A stretch of DNA of 28,057 nt. It comes from Metarhizobium sp964253915 (GTDB lineage Bacteria; Pseudomonadota; Alphaproteobacteria; Rhizobiales; Rhizobiaceae). The stretch lies in the NCBI RefSeq assembly GCF_964253915.1, contig NZ_CAXUSG020000027.1, positions 1-28,057 of the forward strand, given 5' to 3'. Under the pieces are notes generated by a model. The model did no database searches. It was not told where the DNA came from and was given only the letters and a program-made list of their open reading frames with translations. Below are positions 21,891-28,057 of this stretch, piece by piece (the first letter of the stretch is position 1; each line of letters starts with the position of its first letter). The translations under genes and the position numbers were made by a program.

Positions 21891-22325
21891 ATGTCTGACC
21901 ACTATGACGTGCTCGACGTTATAAGAAACCAGGATGCAGCGACTGCGCGGGGCGATGCAGCGGCCGTTGTAGCGCCGATTGACGACGGCGCAATCCTGTT
22001 CGATCTCCCTCCTCCTCTGCAGAACCAGGGTAATCCGGCCGAAGGCATTGAAGGCCTGAACGCCTGGTTCGAGATGTGGGAAGGGGGCGTCACCATCACC
22101 CTCGACAATCCCACCGTGATCGTCGACGGCGATCTTGCTGTCGTGTTCGGATTGAACCGCATGCAGGGTGTGAAAAAAGATGGCGGCCCGCTGGACGCTT
22201 GGAACCGCAGGACAGTCGTGCTTCACCGCCGCAACGGGCAGTGGAAGATCATCCACGAGCACAACAGCTATCCCATGGCCATGGATGGTACCGCACGGGC
22301 CATGACGGAGCTCAAACCGGAATAG
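21891..22325 (+). CDS. SnoaL-like / ketosteroid-isomerase-fold protein
   Basis: A 144-residue protein of the NTF2-like/SnoaL fold: DVLDVIRNQDAATARGDAAAVVAPI, an alpha helix then strands, GIEGLNAWFEMWEGGVTITL, and the C-terminal VVLHRRNGQWKIIHEHNSYPM with the family's W-K-I-x-H-x-H ending. Small stand-alone members are common in rhizobia and often of unknown substrate. ATG 21891 has GAGGAGAAAACC upstream. It lies 48 bases after the GST gene and is probably in the same transcript. It is convergent with the next gene, with four bases between the stops. Confidence 0.8.
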   Translation: MSDHYDVLDVIRNQDAATARGDAAAVVAPIDDGAILFDLPPPLQNQGNPAEGIEGLNAWFEMWEGGVTITLDNPTVIVDGDLAVVFGLNRMQGVKKDGGPLDAWNRRTVVLHRRNGQWKIIHEHNSYPMAMDGTARAMTELKPE

Positions 22326-22329
22326 CCGA

Positions 22330-22707
22330 TCAGTCTCTCCGGACTTCCGACGGATCGGTACACGCGGATGCAGACGCCGGTTCTCCATCCTCACGCCAAT
22401 AGTGGTCAATGATGTGCCTGCAGTTTCGTACAACACGTTCGCCGATATCCGGGTCTCCGCCCCGAAAAGTTTCCAGATCGCCTCCGCTCAACATCACGAA
22501 GGCGACCTGCTGAACGGTGAATGTGAAGTAATCCTTGCTGGTCGGCTCGAAGTCGAGCCCTGCATCCTTGAACTTTTGGGCCACCTCGGCGGGGGCGGCC
22601 TCAATGGCACTTGTGACCTTGTCGAGCATCGCGCGTTCCGCCGTCTCACGGATACTCAGGTACTGCCGTTGTTCAGGTGTCGGAATGGAACAGGCACGTT
22701 CGTTCAC
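22330..22707 (-). CDS. Conserved-looking hypothetical protein
   Basis: A 125-residue soluble protein (MNERACSIPTPEQRQYLSIR, helical centre KVTSAIEAAPAEVAQKFKDAG, ending IDHYWREDGEP). No domain is recognised. I chose GTG 22707 because GGAG lies seven bases upstream; TTG 22719 would add four residues. It is divergent from the cupin gene across an 86-base gap that shows no clear promoter, and it ends four bases from the SnoaL-like gene on the other strand. Confidence 0.6.
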   Translation of the reverse strand: MNERACSIPTPEQRQYLSIRETAERAMLDKVTSAIEAAPAEVAQKFKDAGLDFEPTSKDYFTFTVQQVAFVMLSGGDLETFRGGDPDIGERVVRNCRHIIDHYWREDGEPASASACTDPSEVRRD

Positions 22708-22793
22708 GCGTATCTCCAATTGTGGTTTCCTACATCCTGTGGGTGCGCATATCGATTTCCAGAGCCATCTCTCGAATATTGGAGGAAGTAGCG

Positions 22794-23144
22794 ATGAAGG
22801 TCCAGAAATTCAGCGTCGAGGATGCAAACCTTGTTCGGTCACCGGGGCAGGATGCAGATATCTTTGTCGGAAATCTGGTCGACGAAAGAAACGGCGGTCC
22901 GATCACCATCGGCTATGGACGCTATGCTCCCAACCAGTCGCTGACCGAAACAATGGCCGTGGATGACGTTATGATCGTTCTCGACGGGCGCCTTGTGGTG
23001 TCGACGAGTTCAGGCTCCGTTTCGGCTGAGAGAGGTGACATTGTCTACATGCCAAAAGGCGAGGCGGTGACCATCACCACCGAAGGCGAGGGTGCGCTGA
23101 CCGCCTATGTGACCTATCCGCATTGGGCCGAGGCACACGATTGA
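22794..23144 (+). CDS. Cupin-domain protein (EutQ-like)
   Basis: A 116-residue single cupin domain. It has VDERNGGPITIGYGRYAPNQ, then DDVMIVLDGRLVVSTSSGSVSAERGDIVYMPKGEAVTI, with the cupin G(X)5 and GDIVYMPKG second motif. The metal-binding histidines of motif 1 are missing, as in EutQ-type cupins. Enzymatic function is uncertain; binding of a small ligand is likely. GGAGGAAG precedes ATG 22794, and the frame extends to 22677 without support. It is followed 58 bases later by a broken NAD-binding gene. Confidence 0.75.
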   Translation: MKVQKFSVEDANLVRSPGQDADIFVGNLVDERNGGPITIGYGRYAPNQSLTETMAVDDVMIVLDGRLVVSTSSGSVSAERGDIVYMPKGEAVTITTEGEGALTAYVTYPHWAEAHD

Positions 23145-23202
23145 CGCGGAACGGGGTTGGCCGGGCGACGGTCGGTGAAAAAGTTTCAAGTTGGAGGTCC
23201 CG

Positions 23203-23393
23203 ATGTATGTTGTCCTGGGTGCAACCGGCCATATAGGCCGGCATGTCGTTCGAGAACTGAGTGAAATCGGTCATCGGGTCCTTGCGGTAACGCATAGCGA
23301 CGCAAAGGCCTCACCGAGGGGCCTTGGGGCGTCGCTATTGATGTCGGCGATTTCGAAGCGCCGCTGAAAGAATGCGAGGAAATGAGGGAGTGA
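23203..23393 (+). pseudogene. NmrA-like NAD(P)-binding protein, frameshifted and truncated
   Basis: ATG 23203 opens MYVVLGATGHIGRHVVRELSEIGHRVLAVTHS, an intact Rossmann GxTGxxG dinucleotide site of NmrA-type proteins. Near 23305 the homology shifts frame to KGLTEGPWGVAIDVGDFEAPL and ends at TGA 23391-23393, about 60 residues in. The family normally has some 280 residues, so only the first fifth remains. Its last bases (GAGGGAG) now serve as the ribosome site of the GFA gene. A GGAAC-N16-CGGT sequence at 23148-23172 is a weak EcfG-promoter candidate upstream. Confidence 0.68.
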
Positions 23394-23396
23394 TCA

Positions 23397-23816
23397 ATGC
23401 GAAAAGGAAGCTGCCGGTGTGGCGCGTTGATTGTCTCCTGCATTGAGGAGCCGGTTCGGGTCTCGGTTTGCCATTGTCTCGAGTGTCAGAGACGAACGGG
23501 CAGTGCCTTCGGCGTTCAGGCACGTTTTAGTGAGTCGTCCGTATTCCTGGACGGGGAGCGTAGGGAATTCGAGCGTGTCGGCGACAGCGGCCAATGGGCG
23601 CGATATTCGTTCTGCCCGGCTTGTGGGTCTACCGTCGCTTACAGGAACGAGGATGCACCAGGCGTCATTGCCGTTCCTGTTGGGGCATTCGCGGATCCGG
23701 ACTTCCCCGCGCCCGGGCGATCCATCTTCGAAGGCCGGAAGCACGAATGGGTGCGGTTGGAGAGAGACGGCATCCGCCACTTCCGCGACGGCCAGGTGAG
23801 GCAGGACGAGGAGTGA
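23397..23816 (+). CDS. GFA / CENP-V zinc-binding family protein
   Basis: A 139-residue protein with the GFA (glutathione-dependent formaldehyde-activating) pattern: C-R-C at residues 6-8, V-C-H-C-L-E-C-Q-R-R-T-G at 24-35, and F-C-P-A-C-G-S-T at 72-79. These cysteines bind zinc. Family members occur as small stress-linked proteins; few have confirmed formaldehyde activity. It is full length for the family. ATG 23397 starts three bases after the remnant NmrA-like gene's stop and has GAGGGAG upstream. Confidence 0.83.
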   Translation: MRKGSCRCGALIVSCIEEPVRVSVCHCLECQRRTGSAFGVQARFSESSVFLDGERREFERVGDSGQWARYSFCPACGSTVAYRNEDAPGVIAVPVGAFADPDFPAPGRSIFEGRKHEWVRLERDGIRHFRDGQVRQDEE

Positions 23817-23839
23817 TGGCGTACCGACGGAAATCTGTC

Positions 23840-23865
23840 GGAACCAGAGCTTCACTTACCTCGTT
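23840..23865 (+). promoter_or_regulatory. EcfG-type general stress response promoter
   Basis: GGAAC, 17 bases, then CGTT: an exact match to the alphaproteobacterial EcfG sigma-factor consensus (GGAAC-N16/17-CGTT). The -10 ends 28 bases before the ATG of the general-stress-protein-26-like gene, with AAAGGAG between them. Confidence 0.75.
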
Positions 23866-23893
23866 TTCCGCTCTTAACAAAGGAGCGAGATCA

Positions 23894-24376
23894 ATGTCGA
23901 CCAACGAAGATGACAACAGCAAAGTGTGGGATCTGGCCGAAAAGATCGGCTTCTGTATGCTGACGACCCAGTCCGGCACAGATCTCAAGGCCCGCCCGAT
24001 GTCCGCCTATGCTGAAAGAATCGACAACGCCTTCTATTTCCTGACAGATGTTGCAAGCCACAAGGACGACGAAGTGTCTCGCCATCCGAACGTCTGCCTG
24101 GCATTCGCCGATAGCAAGGGCCAGAAGTATGTCTCGATCTCCGGGACGGCGGAAGTCCAGAACGACCGGGAGAAGATCCGCGATCTCTGGGCGACACCGG
24201 CCAAGGCCTGGTGGGATAGTGCCGACGACCCGTCGATCCGGATCCTGAAGGTCACGCCATCCTCAGCCGAATATTGGGATAGCCCAGGCACTGTCCTGAG
24301 CTACATTAAGATGGCCGCCGCCGCTGTCACCAGCGCTAGGCCTGAAATGGGCGACAATGCCAAGGTCCAGTTGTGA
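23894..24376 (+). CDS. General stress protein 26-like (pyridoxamine 5'-phosphate oxidase fold)
   Basis: A 160-residue flavin-binding split-barrel protein of the general stress protein 26 family. It has KVWDLAEKIGFCMLTTQSG, then ARPMSAYAERIDNAFYFLTDV (R-x-M/P-M flavin-contact region), HPNVCLAFADSKGQKYVSISGTAEV, and the late W-W-D pair. It likely binds FMN, FAD or F420-like cofactors; the reaction is unknown. ATG 23894 has AAAGGAG and the EcfG promoter directly upstream, so induction in the general stress response is a sound inference. The frame extends to 23594 through the GFA gene but that part is not used. Confidence 0.83.
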   Translation: MSTNEDDNSKVWDLAEKIGFCMLTTQSGTDLKARPMSAYAERIDNAFYFLTDVASHKDDEVSRHPNVCLAFADSKGQKYVSISGTAEVQNDREKIRDLWATPAKAWWDSADDPSIRILKVTPSSAEYWDSPGTVLSYIKMAAAAVTSARPEMGDNAKVQL

Positions 24377-24390
24377 GGAACGACCAGATT

Positions 24391-24414
24391 GCGGGCCTCG
24401 CGAGCCCGCGTTTT
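24391..24414 (+). terminator. Rho-independent terminator after the stress gene
   Basis: GCGGGC-CTCGCGA-GCCCGC forms a 6-bp GC stem followed by GTTTT, 14 bases after the stop of the general-stress-protein-like gene. Confidence 0.7.
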
Positions 24415-24841
24415 CCTCGGCCGGCGTAGAGCATTGGTGTTTTCGTCGGTACCGTGTTTATGAAGTCTTCATGGAAGCACTCGTTCAGGGATGATGCACA
24501 AGCTCGGCCCTTTTGGCATCGCGCTCCTAGTGTTCCTTGAACACACTTTCCTCAGATCCCTTCGGAACTGATTATCTCCTTGTTCCTGCTAAGCGATGGC
24601 GCAAGCTACATCGCCTGCGCTGAGCTCTGCGTCGATGGGGGTTTGCGGCAAGATTAAATCCCGACACGCTTTACCCGATCTCACAGCGGTCGGCGAAAGC
24701 AAGCGTTGTCGATATCAGACCTATCGCCTCGGTGGCTGGCGTTGTTTCTTGTCTGATAGCGTACGCATGACACCCTTGGCGGAACATTTTTGTTGCATTT
24801 GTCATTGCCGCCTATCCCAAGCAACGAAAAGGAAAACGGGT
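24415..24841. other. Gap with a weak stress-promoter candidate
   Basis: I see no gene in this 427-base gap. A frame open from 24596 into the next gene has no ribosome site and no family likeness. At 24781-24806 GGAAC-N17-CATT matches the EcfG consensus in all but one base, 36 bases before the ferritin-like start, and may drive that gene. Confidence 0.35.
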
Positions 24842-25294
24842 ATGGTCACGATGGTCGGCAATGAAGGTAGCATCGAAAAGCTTGTGAAGGATCTCCTGTA
24901 TGTCGAACACGATGCCATCGCGGCATATGATTCCTGCATCGAACGGCTCGATGACAAGACGCTCAGCGCCAAGGTTGCCGAATTCAAGCAGGATCACCTG
25001 CAGCACGTTGCCACATTGACCGAGATGGCTCGCGAACTGGGCATCGACGCGCCGACGGAGGGCAACATGAAGCAGATGCTGACGACGGGCAAAATCGCGC
25101 TTGCCGACCTGATGGGCGACTCCGCCATTCTCAAGGCGATGAAGACGAACGAGGACGACACCGTCACGGCCTACGAGCGCGCGTCGCGCCATGAAGACGC
25201 CATTCCGGAGTCGAAAGCGTTTTTCATGAAAGCGCGTCAGGACGAGGAGCGCCATCGCGCCTGGATGAGCACGACTGCTGATACCCTGTCTTGA
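24842..25294 (+). CDS. Ferritin-like four-helix protein (DUF2383/PA2169-type)
   Basis: A 150-residue helical-bundle protein: LVKDLLYVEHDAIAAYDSCIERL, then AEFKQDHLQHVATLTEMARELG, NEDDTVTAYERA and the final RQDEERHRAWM. The paired E-x2-H and D/E-E-x2-H residues on helices 1, 2 and 4 resemble a di-iron site of the ferritin-like superfamily. Members are small stress-related proteins; storage or protection against oxidants is a guess. I chose ATG 24842 with AAAAGGAAAA upstream, which gives the family length. It stands alone and may be under the weak EcfG promoter at 24781. Confidence 0.78.
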   Translation: MVTMVGNEGSIEKLVKDLLYVEHDAIAAYDSCIERLDDKTLSAKVAEFKQDHLQHVATLTEMARELGIDAPTEGNMKQMLTTGKIALADLMGDSAILKAMKTNEDDTVTAYERASRHEDAIPESKAFFMKARQDEERHRAWMSTTADTLS

Positions 25295-25388
25295 AACAGG
25301 CAGCCCGAGATAACATCTAGGGCTCACCACCGAAAAGCTTGACCAATTACTGCGACATGATCGTCGCCGCTGTCGGTCGCGCGGTGAA

Positions 25389-25423
25389 GAGGGCGCTCCG
25401 TCATGAGGACGTTGAGCGCCCTC
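25389..25423. terminator. Very strong hairpin between convergent genes
   Basis: GAGGGCGCTC and GAGCGCCCTC are a perfect 10-bp inverted repeat. Inside, CGTC and GACG extend the stem by four pairs, with a two-base TT bulge. It lies between the ferritin-like gene and the 2'-5' RNA ligase stub, which point at each other, so it is likely a bidirectional transcription stop, though no U-tract follows. Confidence 0.55.
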
Positions 25424-25444
25424 TGTGTGTTCAATGGTAGGGTT

Positions 25445-25615
25445 CTAATGGTTGACCCGCTCCAAATGTTCGCCCGGCAACCGATGAAACATCGTGAGAT
25501 GGGCCCGAAGAAAGTTTCGCTCCGGCGGGAAATGTTCGCGCCTGAGGCGGTCGAACGGTTCGAGGTTGCTCTCGTTAAGGCATGTAGTCAGGATGAGGGG
25601 CAGGCGGGTTTTCAA
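25445..25615 (-). pseudogene. 2'-5' RNA ligase (LigT family), 3'-truncated
   Basis: The frame starts at TTG 25615 with GGAAGGGAG upstream, overlapping the stop of the preceding gene (ATTGA). It reads LPLILTTCLNESNLEPFDRL and RREHFPPERNFLRAHLTMFHRLPGE, the N-terminal block of the LigT family with its first H-x-T/S motif (HLT). It ends at TAG 25445-25447 after 56 residues, where about 170 are usual, and lacks the second H-x-T motif. The active site needs both histidines, so it should be inactive. Confidence 0.7.
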
Positions 25616-25956
25616 TCCAGGCTCCCTTCCTGCAGGCCCGTAAACCACCGGGCATAGGGCGTGTTCTTGACCAGATGCCTATTGTAGTCGGGCTCACCGT
25701 CGGTCCACCAGAATGGGCCTCATTCGCCCAGCGCCGTCTTGGCATCATTCACCACCCGGCGTGCTCTCGCTATCGCAGTAGCATCTCCTTTTGCCGCTCG
25801 GATCGATCGCCGCGCCGACATGAGATCCTTGACCAAGCGTTGCTTCGTTGCTTCATTCAGCGCCGGATTGCTTCTGCGCCAAAGCCGGCCGCGAACGATA
25901 AAATATCGGCCATCTGGGGTTACTGGGTATTTGTCCGCTTCGGTTCGTGACGTCAT
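25612..25956 (-). pseudogene. Conserved hypothetical gene with an in-frame TGA stop
   Basis: From ATG 25956 the translation reads MTSRTEADKYPVTPDGRYFIVRGRLWRRSNP and reaches a TGA at 25720-25722 after 78 residues. The very same frame then continues open for 35 codons with clear coding character (GPFWWTDGEPDYNRHLVKNTPYARWF) to TGA 25612-25614, which overlaps the LigT start. Related rhizobial proteins, as I recall them, run through this point with a basic residue, so a CGA-to-TGA change is the simplest explanation. The function of the family is unknown. Either a 78-residue truncated protein is made or the gene is dead. Confidence 0.65.
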
Positions 25957-26005
25957 CTGCGTGGCCCTTGCGCCGGCAGATGAGCTCGGTGCACCAGCAC
26001 GTCCG

Positions 26006-26680
26006 CTACCACTGGATCGGATCTCCATCATAAGCGAAGAAACCACCGGACTGCGTCGAGTCAAGCTGTTCAATGACGCCCAAAAGGTTGCCGGCTGCAT
26101 CATCCGGCGTCACCCTTCGGTGGCCTCGGGAGAAGGGCTCTGACAGTCGCGTCGCTACCGTTCCAGGATGAAGAGCTACCACGATCGCGTACGGGTGAGA
26201 CCGGGCGATCTCCAGGGAGGCCGTTTTGACAATCTGGTTCTGGGCCGTCTTGGCCGCCCGGTAAGACATCCAGCCGCCAAGGCGATTGTCCCCGATCGAC
26301 CCCACTCGCGCTGACAATGATGCGAAGACGGACCGTTTGTCTCGAGGCAGCAAAGGCACAAAATGCTTCAACAACAGCGCGGGGCCAATGGCATTGACCA
26401 AAAACTGCGCCGTCATCGCATCGACCGTAATTGCTTTGATCGTCTTCTCCGGAAGGGCACCATCGATGACGAGCGCACCAGTGGCATTTATGATGAGGTC
26501 GAACGCGCCGTGTCGATCTGCCATCGTGCATGCGGCGGCCGCAGCCGACTGCTCGTCGGTGATATCGAAGCCGTCTTCACTGCGGGAAAGTGTTGCGACA
26601 CTTTCAATGTCTAACCTGATATCGTTCTCACTTGGTGACGCCGCGACACTCGCAACCGCTGCGGCGTTTCACTTAGGTAG
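26006..26680 (-). pseudogene. Short-chain dehydrogenase (C-factor-like), N-terminus missing
   Basis: The minus-strand frame gives ASPSENDIRLDIESVATLSR, then DLIINATGALV (the N-A-G-like SDR motif), SLSARVGSIGD with the catalytic serine, and SYRAAKTAQNQ, the catalytic Y-x-x-x-K. It has P-G-T-V-x-T and ends GGFFAYDGDPIQW, a normal C-terminus. The glycine-rich cofactor motif is absent, because an in-frame TGA cuts the frame just before it, near 26680. ATG 26524 is in frame but starts after the cofactor-binding strand. It is broken at the 5' end, where a DoxX-like gene begins on the opposite strand. Confidence 0.72.
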
Positions 26681-26954
26681 CGTCGTCAACGCCACCGCTC
26701 GTAAGCCGATCCGCGATGAATTCGTCCGTTATGGATTTCCGTGGTGGTGGTGCTGGGTCACCGCCCTGCTTGAATTCGTGACGGCCGCTCTTCTTGTCGT
26801 TCGTCCGACATTCGCGTTCGGCGCTGCGCTTGGAATTTGCATCATGGTCGCCGCGATCTTCGCAGTCGTGCGAGTGCGTGACTTCCGCCATATCCCGCCG
26901 CCAGCGGCCTTTCTGCTGTTGCTCTTAATCGCAGTATTCGTTCAGGCCGCGTAG
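26607..26954 (+). CDS. DoxX-like small membrane protein
   Basis: The 115-residue protein has three to four hydrophobic segments: AATLATAAAFHLGSVV, WWWCWVTALLEFVTAALLVV, GAALGICIMVAAIFAVV and AAFLLLLLIAVFVQ. Its motif ARKPIRDEFVRYGFPWWW is typical of the DoxX-like family. Function in this subfamily is unknown. The first 25 residues (from ATG 26607) are antisense to the broken SDR gene, so the true start may have been lost and the gene 5'-truncated. The frame opens back to 26286 only as a shadow. Confidence 0.62.
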   Translation: MSNLISFSLGDAATLATAAAFHLGSVVNATARKPIRDEFVRYGFPWWWCWVTALLEFVTAALLVVRPTFAFGAALGICIMVAAIFAVVRVRDFRHIPPPAAFLLLLLIAVFVQAA

Positions 26955-27058
26955 CCTCGACGGAAAAGCATCAGCCTCAACCACCATCAAAACAGAAAAT
27001 TTCGAACCGCGCCACGTTCCGTCGGCGAGGCGCAAAACCACGGCCAAAGGAGCCGATC

Positions 27059-27639
27059 ATGACCGCAACTCATCCTCCACCACCGTCGTCGTATACCATT
27101 CCGGCTACGGTCACACCCACCGCATGGCAGAGGCCGTCGCCGAAGGAGCCCGAGCCACGCTCCATGCTATCGACGCTGAGGGCAACCTCTCGGAAGACGG
27201 TTGGGCTGCTCTGGATGCCGCCGACGCCATCATCTTCGGCGCACCCACCTACATGGGCGGACCGAGCTGGCAGTTCAAGAAGTTCGCGGATGCCTCTTCC
27301 AAGCCGTGGTTTTCGGCGAATTGGCAGGACAAGGTTTTCGGCGGCTTCACGAACAGCGCCAGCCTCAACGGTGACAAGCTGAACACGCTGCAATACTTCG
27401 TTCTGCTCGCGGGGCAACATGGTGGCCTATGGGTAAGCCTGGGCATCAAGCCGTCGAACACCAAAGCGTCGCTGCGGGACGATGCAAACCGAATGGGATC
27501 ATATATCGGCCCGATGGCGCAGTCGGATGCCGACGCGGCGCCAGAGGAGATGTCTGTCGGCGATCTCGAAATTGCGCGTCTCTATGGGGTGCGGGTTGCT
27601 GGCGTGGCCCGACAGCATAAGTCAACTGAGCAGCCATGA
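27059..27639 (+). pseudogene. Flavodoxin/WrbA-like NAD(P)H oxidoreductase with N-terminal frameshift
   Basis: From about 27080 the frame with VVVYHSGYGHTHRMAEAVAEGA carries the FMN phosphate loop (S-G-Y-G-H-T), then IIFGAPTYMGGPSWQFKKFAD, KVFGGFTNSASLNGDKLNT and a C-terminal family ending at TGA 27637-27639. The well-placed start, ATG 27059 after AAAGGAG, is in a different frame (MTATHPPPPSSY). The two frames differ by one base in a C-rich stretch. ATG 27124 is in the right frame but would omit the FMN loop. So the gene is probably inactivated, or needs a frameshift. Intact homologues reduce quinones with bound FMN. Confidence 0.7.
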
Positions 27640-27663
27640 TAGGTCATAGGTGAATGAGAACGC

Positions 27664-27687
27664 CCTTCCGCGTTTCGGCGCGGAAGG
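27664..27687 (+). terminator. Hairpin after the flavodoxin-like gene
   Basis: CCTTCCGCG-TTTCGG-CGCGGAAGG is a perfect 9-bp stem, 25 bases after the stop. Only TTCTGG follows, so termination strength is uncertain. I see nothing else in 27640-27850. Confidence 0.5.
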
Positions 27688-27850
27688 TTCTGGCCTGCAG
27701 CACGAGTTCCGCTTCGGTCATGGCGCAAAAGATTTGATTATCGGTGCCAGCAGGACCCAGTGGCCTCTCGCCCGGTTGACCGCGGCCAGCTTGAACGCGG
27801 AAGATAGCCGCCTGTTAGGGCGGCTTCAATATCCATGGAGAAGGCTCGGG

Positions 27851-28057
27851 CTACCCGCGGCCGCGAAGCAAAGCAGCCGCCATTTGGGGAAGACTGTTCG
27901 CCTGTGAAAGAATCTGCCGCGCCATGCTAGTCCGAATATCGCCGAGCGCGAGATTTGCAGCGTCGACGTCAGCGCTTTGGACCGTGGTGGGGGTGTATAG
28001 GCCAAGATCGGTTTCCGCACGCTTGGATATTTTGGCAGCAACCTCACCCTGGAACGA
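27851..28057 (-). CDS. C-terminal end of an unidentified protein (cut by window edge)
   Basis: The minus-strand frame is open from the window end for 68 codons to TAG 27851-27853 (AAKISKRAETDLGLYTPTTV, then ADVDAANLALGDIRTSMARQ and ILSQANSLPQMAAALLRGRG). The ending Q-I-L-x-Q-A-N-x-x-P-Q-x-x-x-x-L-L-R looks like the C-terminal D0 helix of flagellins, but flagellin is not expected here and the match is short. The start is outside the window, so the family stays open. Confidence 0.5.
   Translation of the reverse strand, partial: SFQGEVAAKISKRAETDLGLYTPTTVQSADVDAANLALGDIRTSMARQILSQANSLPQMAAALLRGRG

Noticed and set aside
24596..24841. Upstream extension of the ferritin-like frame
   Set aside because: No ribosome site and no family likeness; the ATG at 24842 gives the normal length with a good ribosome site.
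26286..26606. Long N-terminal extension of the DoxX-like frame
   Set aside because: It is antisense to the clearly coding SDR remnant on the other strand.

Overview
The window looks like part of a large plasmid (or second replicon) of a Rhizobiales bacterium of the Rhizobium/Agrobacterium/Sinorhizobium type. The evidence is an intact repABC replication/partition operon with its antisense RNA and a parS site, a decayed Ti/sym-plasmid-type traI-trb conjugation operon with two TraR-type tra boxes, and a perfect EcfG (alphaproteobacterial general stress response) promoter. No tRNA, rRNA, CRISPR array or transposase was seen.

Layout. (1) 1-2.3 kb: unclear gene ends, a Shedu-type (DUF4263) defence nuclease, an unidentified gene remnant and a small secreted protein. 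(2) 2.5-11.2 kb: a curli-like functional-amyloid locus. A CsgG-type outer-membrane secretion lipoprotein and a CsgF-type factor form one operon on the + strand. Three secreted curlin-repeat proteins (447, 165 and about 482 residues) and a small membrane protein lie on the - strand. Two paralogous LuxR-type regulators bracket the block. No CsgE is visible. A shredded curlin repeat lies just outside the second regulator, fused to a 5'-truncated FtsH-like gene. (3) 11.4-13.6 kb: the FtsH-like remnant, a WGR-domain protein and a small conserved hypothetical. (4) 13.6-15.8 kb: the relic of traI-trbB-trbC-trbD-trbE, where only trbD is intact. traI and trbB are fused in frame by a deletion and the others carry frameshifts or truncation. 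(5) 15.8-19.9 kb: two tra boxes, repeat-rich upstream DNA, repA, a repD-like small ORF containing parS, repB, the ctRNA and repC. (6) 20-28 kb: a mosaic of small stress-type genes: DUF2934, glutathione S-transferase, SnoaL-like, cupin, GFA, general-stress pyridoxamine-oxidase-like, ferritin-like, DoxX and flavodoxin. Interleaved with them are broken genes: a PAS/histidine kinase piece, DUF2231, three different dehydrogenase-type fragments, a 2'-5' RNA ligase stump, and a hypothetical gene stopped by an in-frame TGA.

How it works together. The curli-like locus should secrete and anchor amyloid fibres: CsgG is the pore, CsgF couples it to assembly, and the curlin proteins are subunits. The two LuxR proteins are candidate CsgD analogues, and two of the curlin genes share an upstream DNA block. 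The plasmid appears to have lost self-transfer but kept replication control, including the tra boxes that in Ti plasmids link TraR to repABC copy number. The right-hand part looks like a stress-resistance island under repeated rearrangement. The most unusual items are the roughly 115-residue coiled-coil insertion in CsgG and the architecture of the curlin locus.
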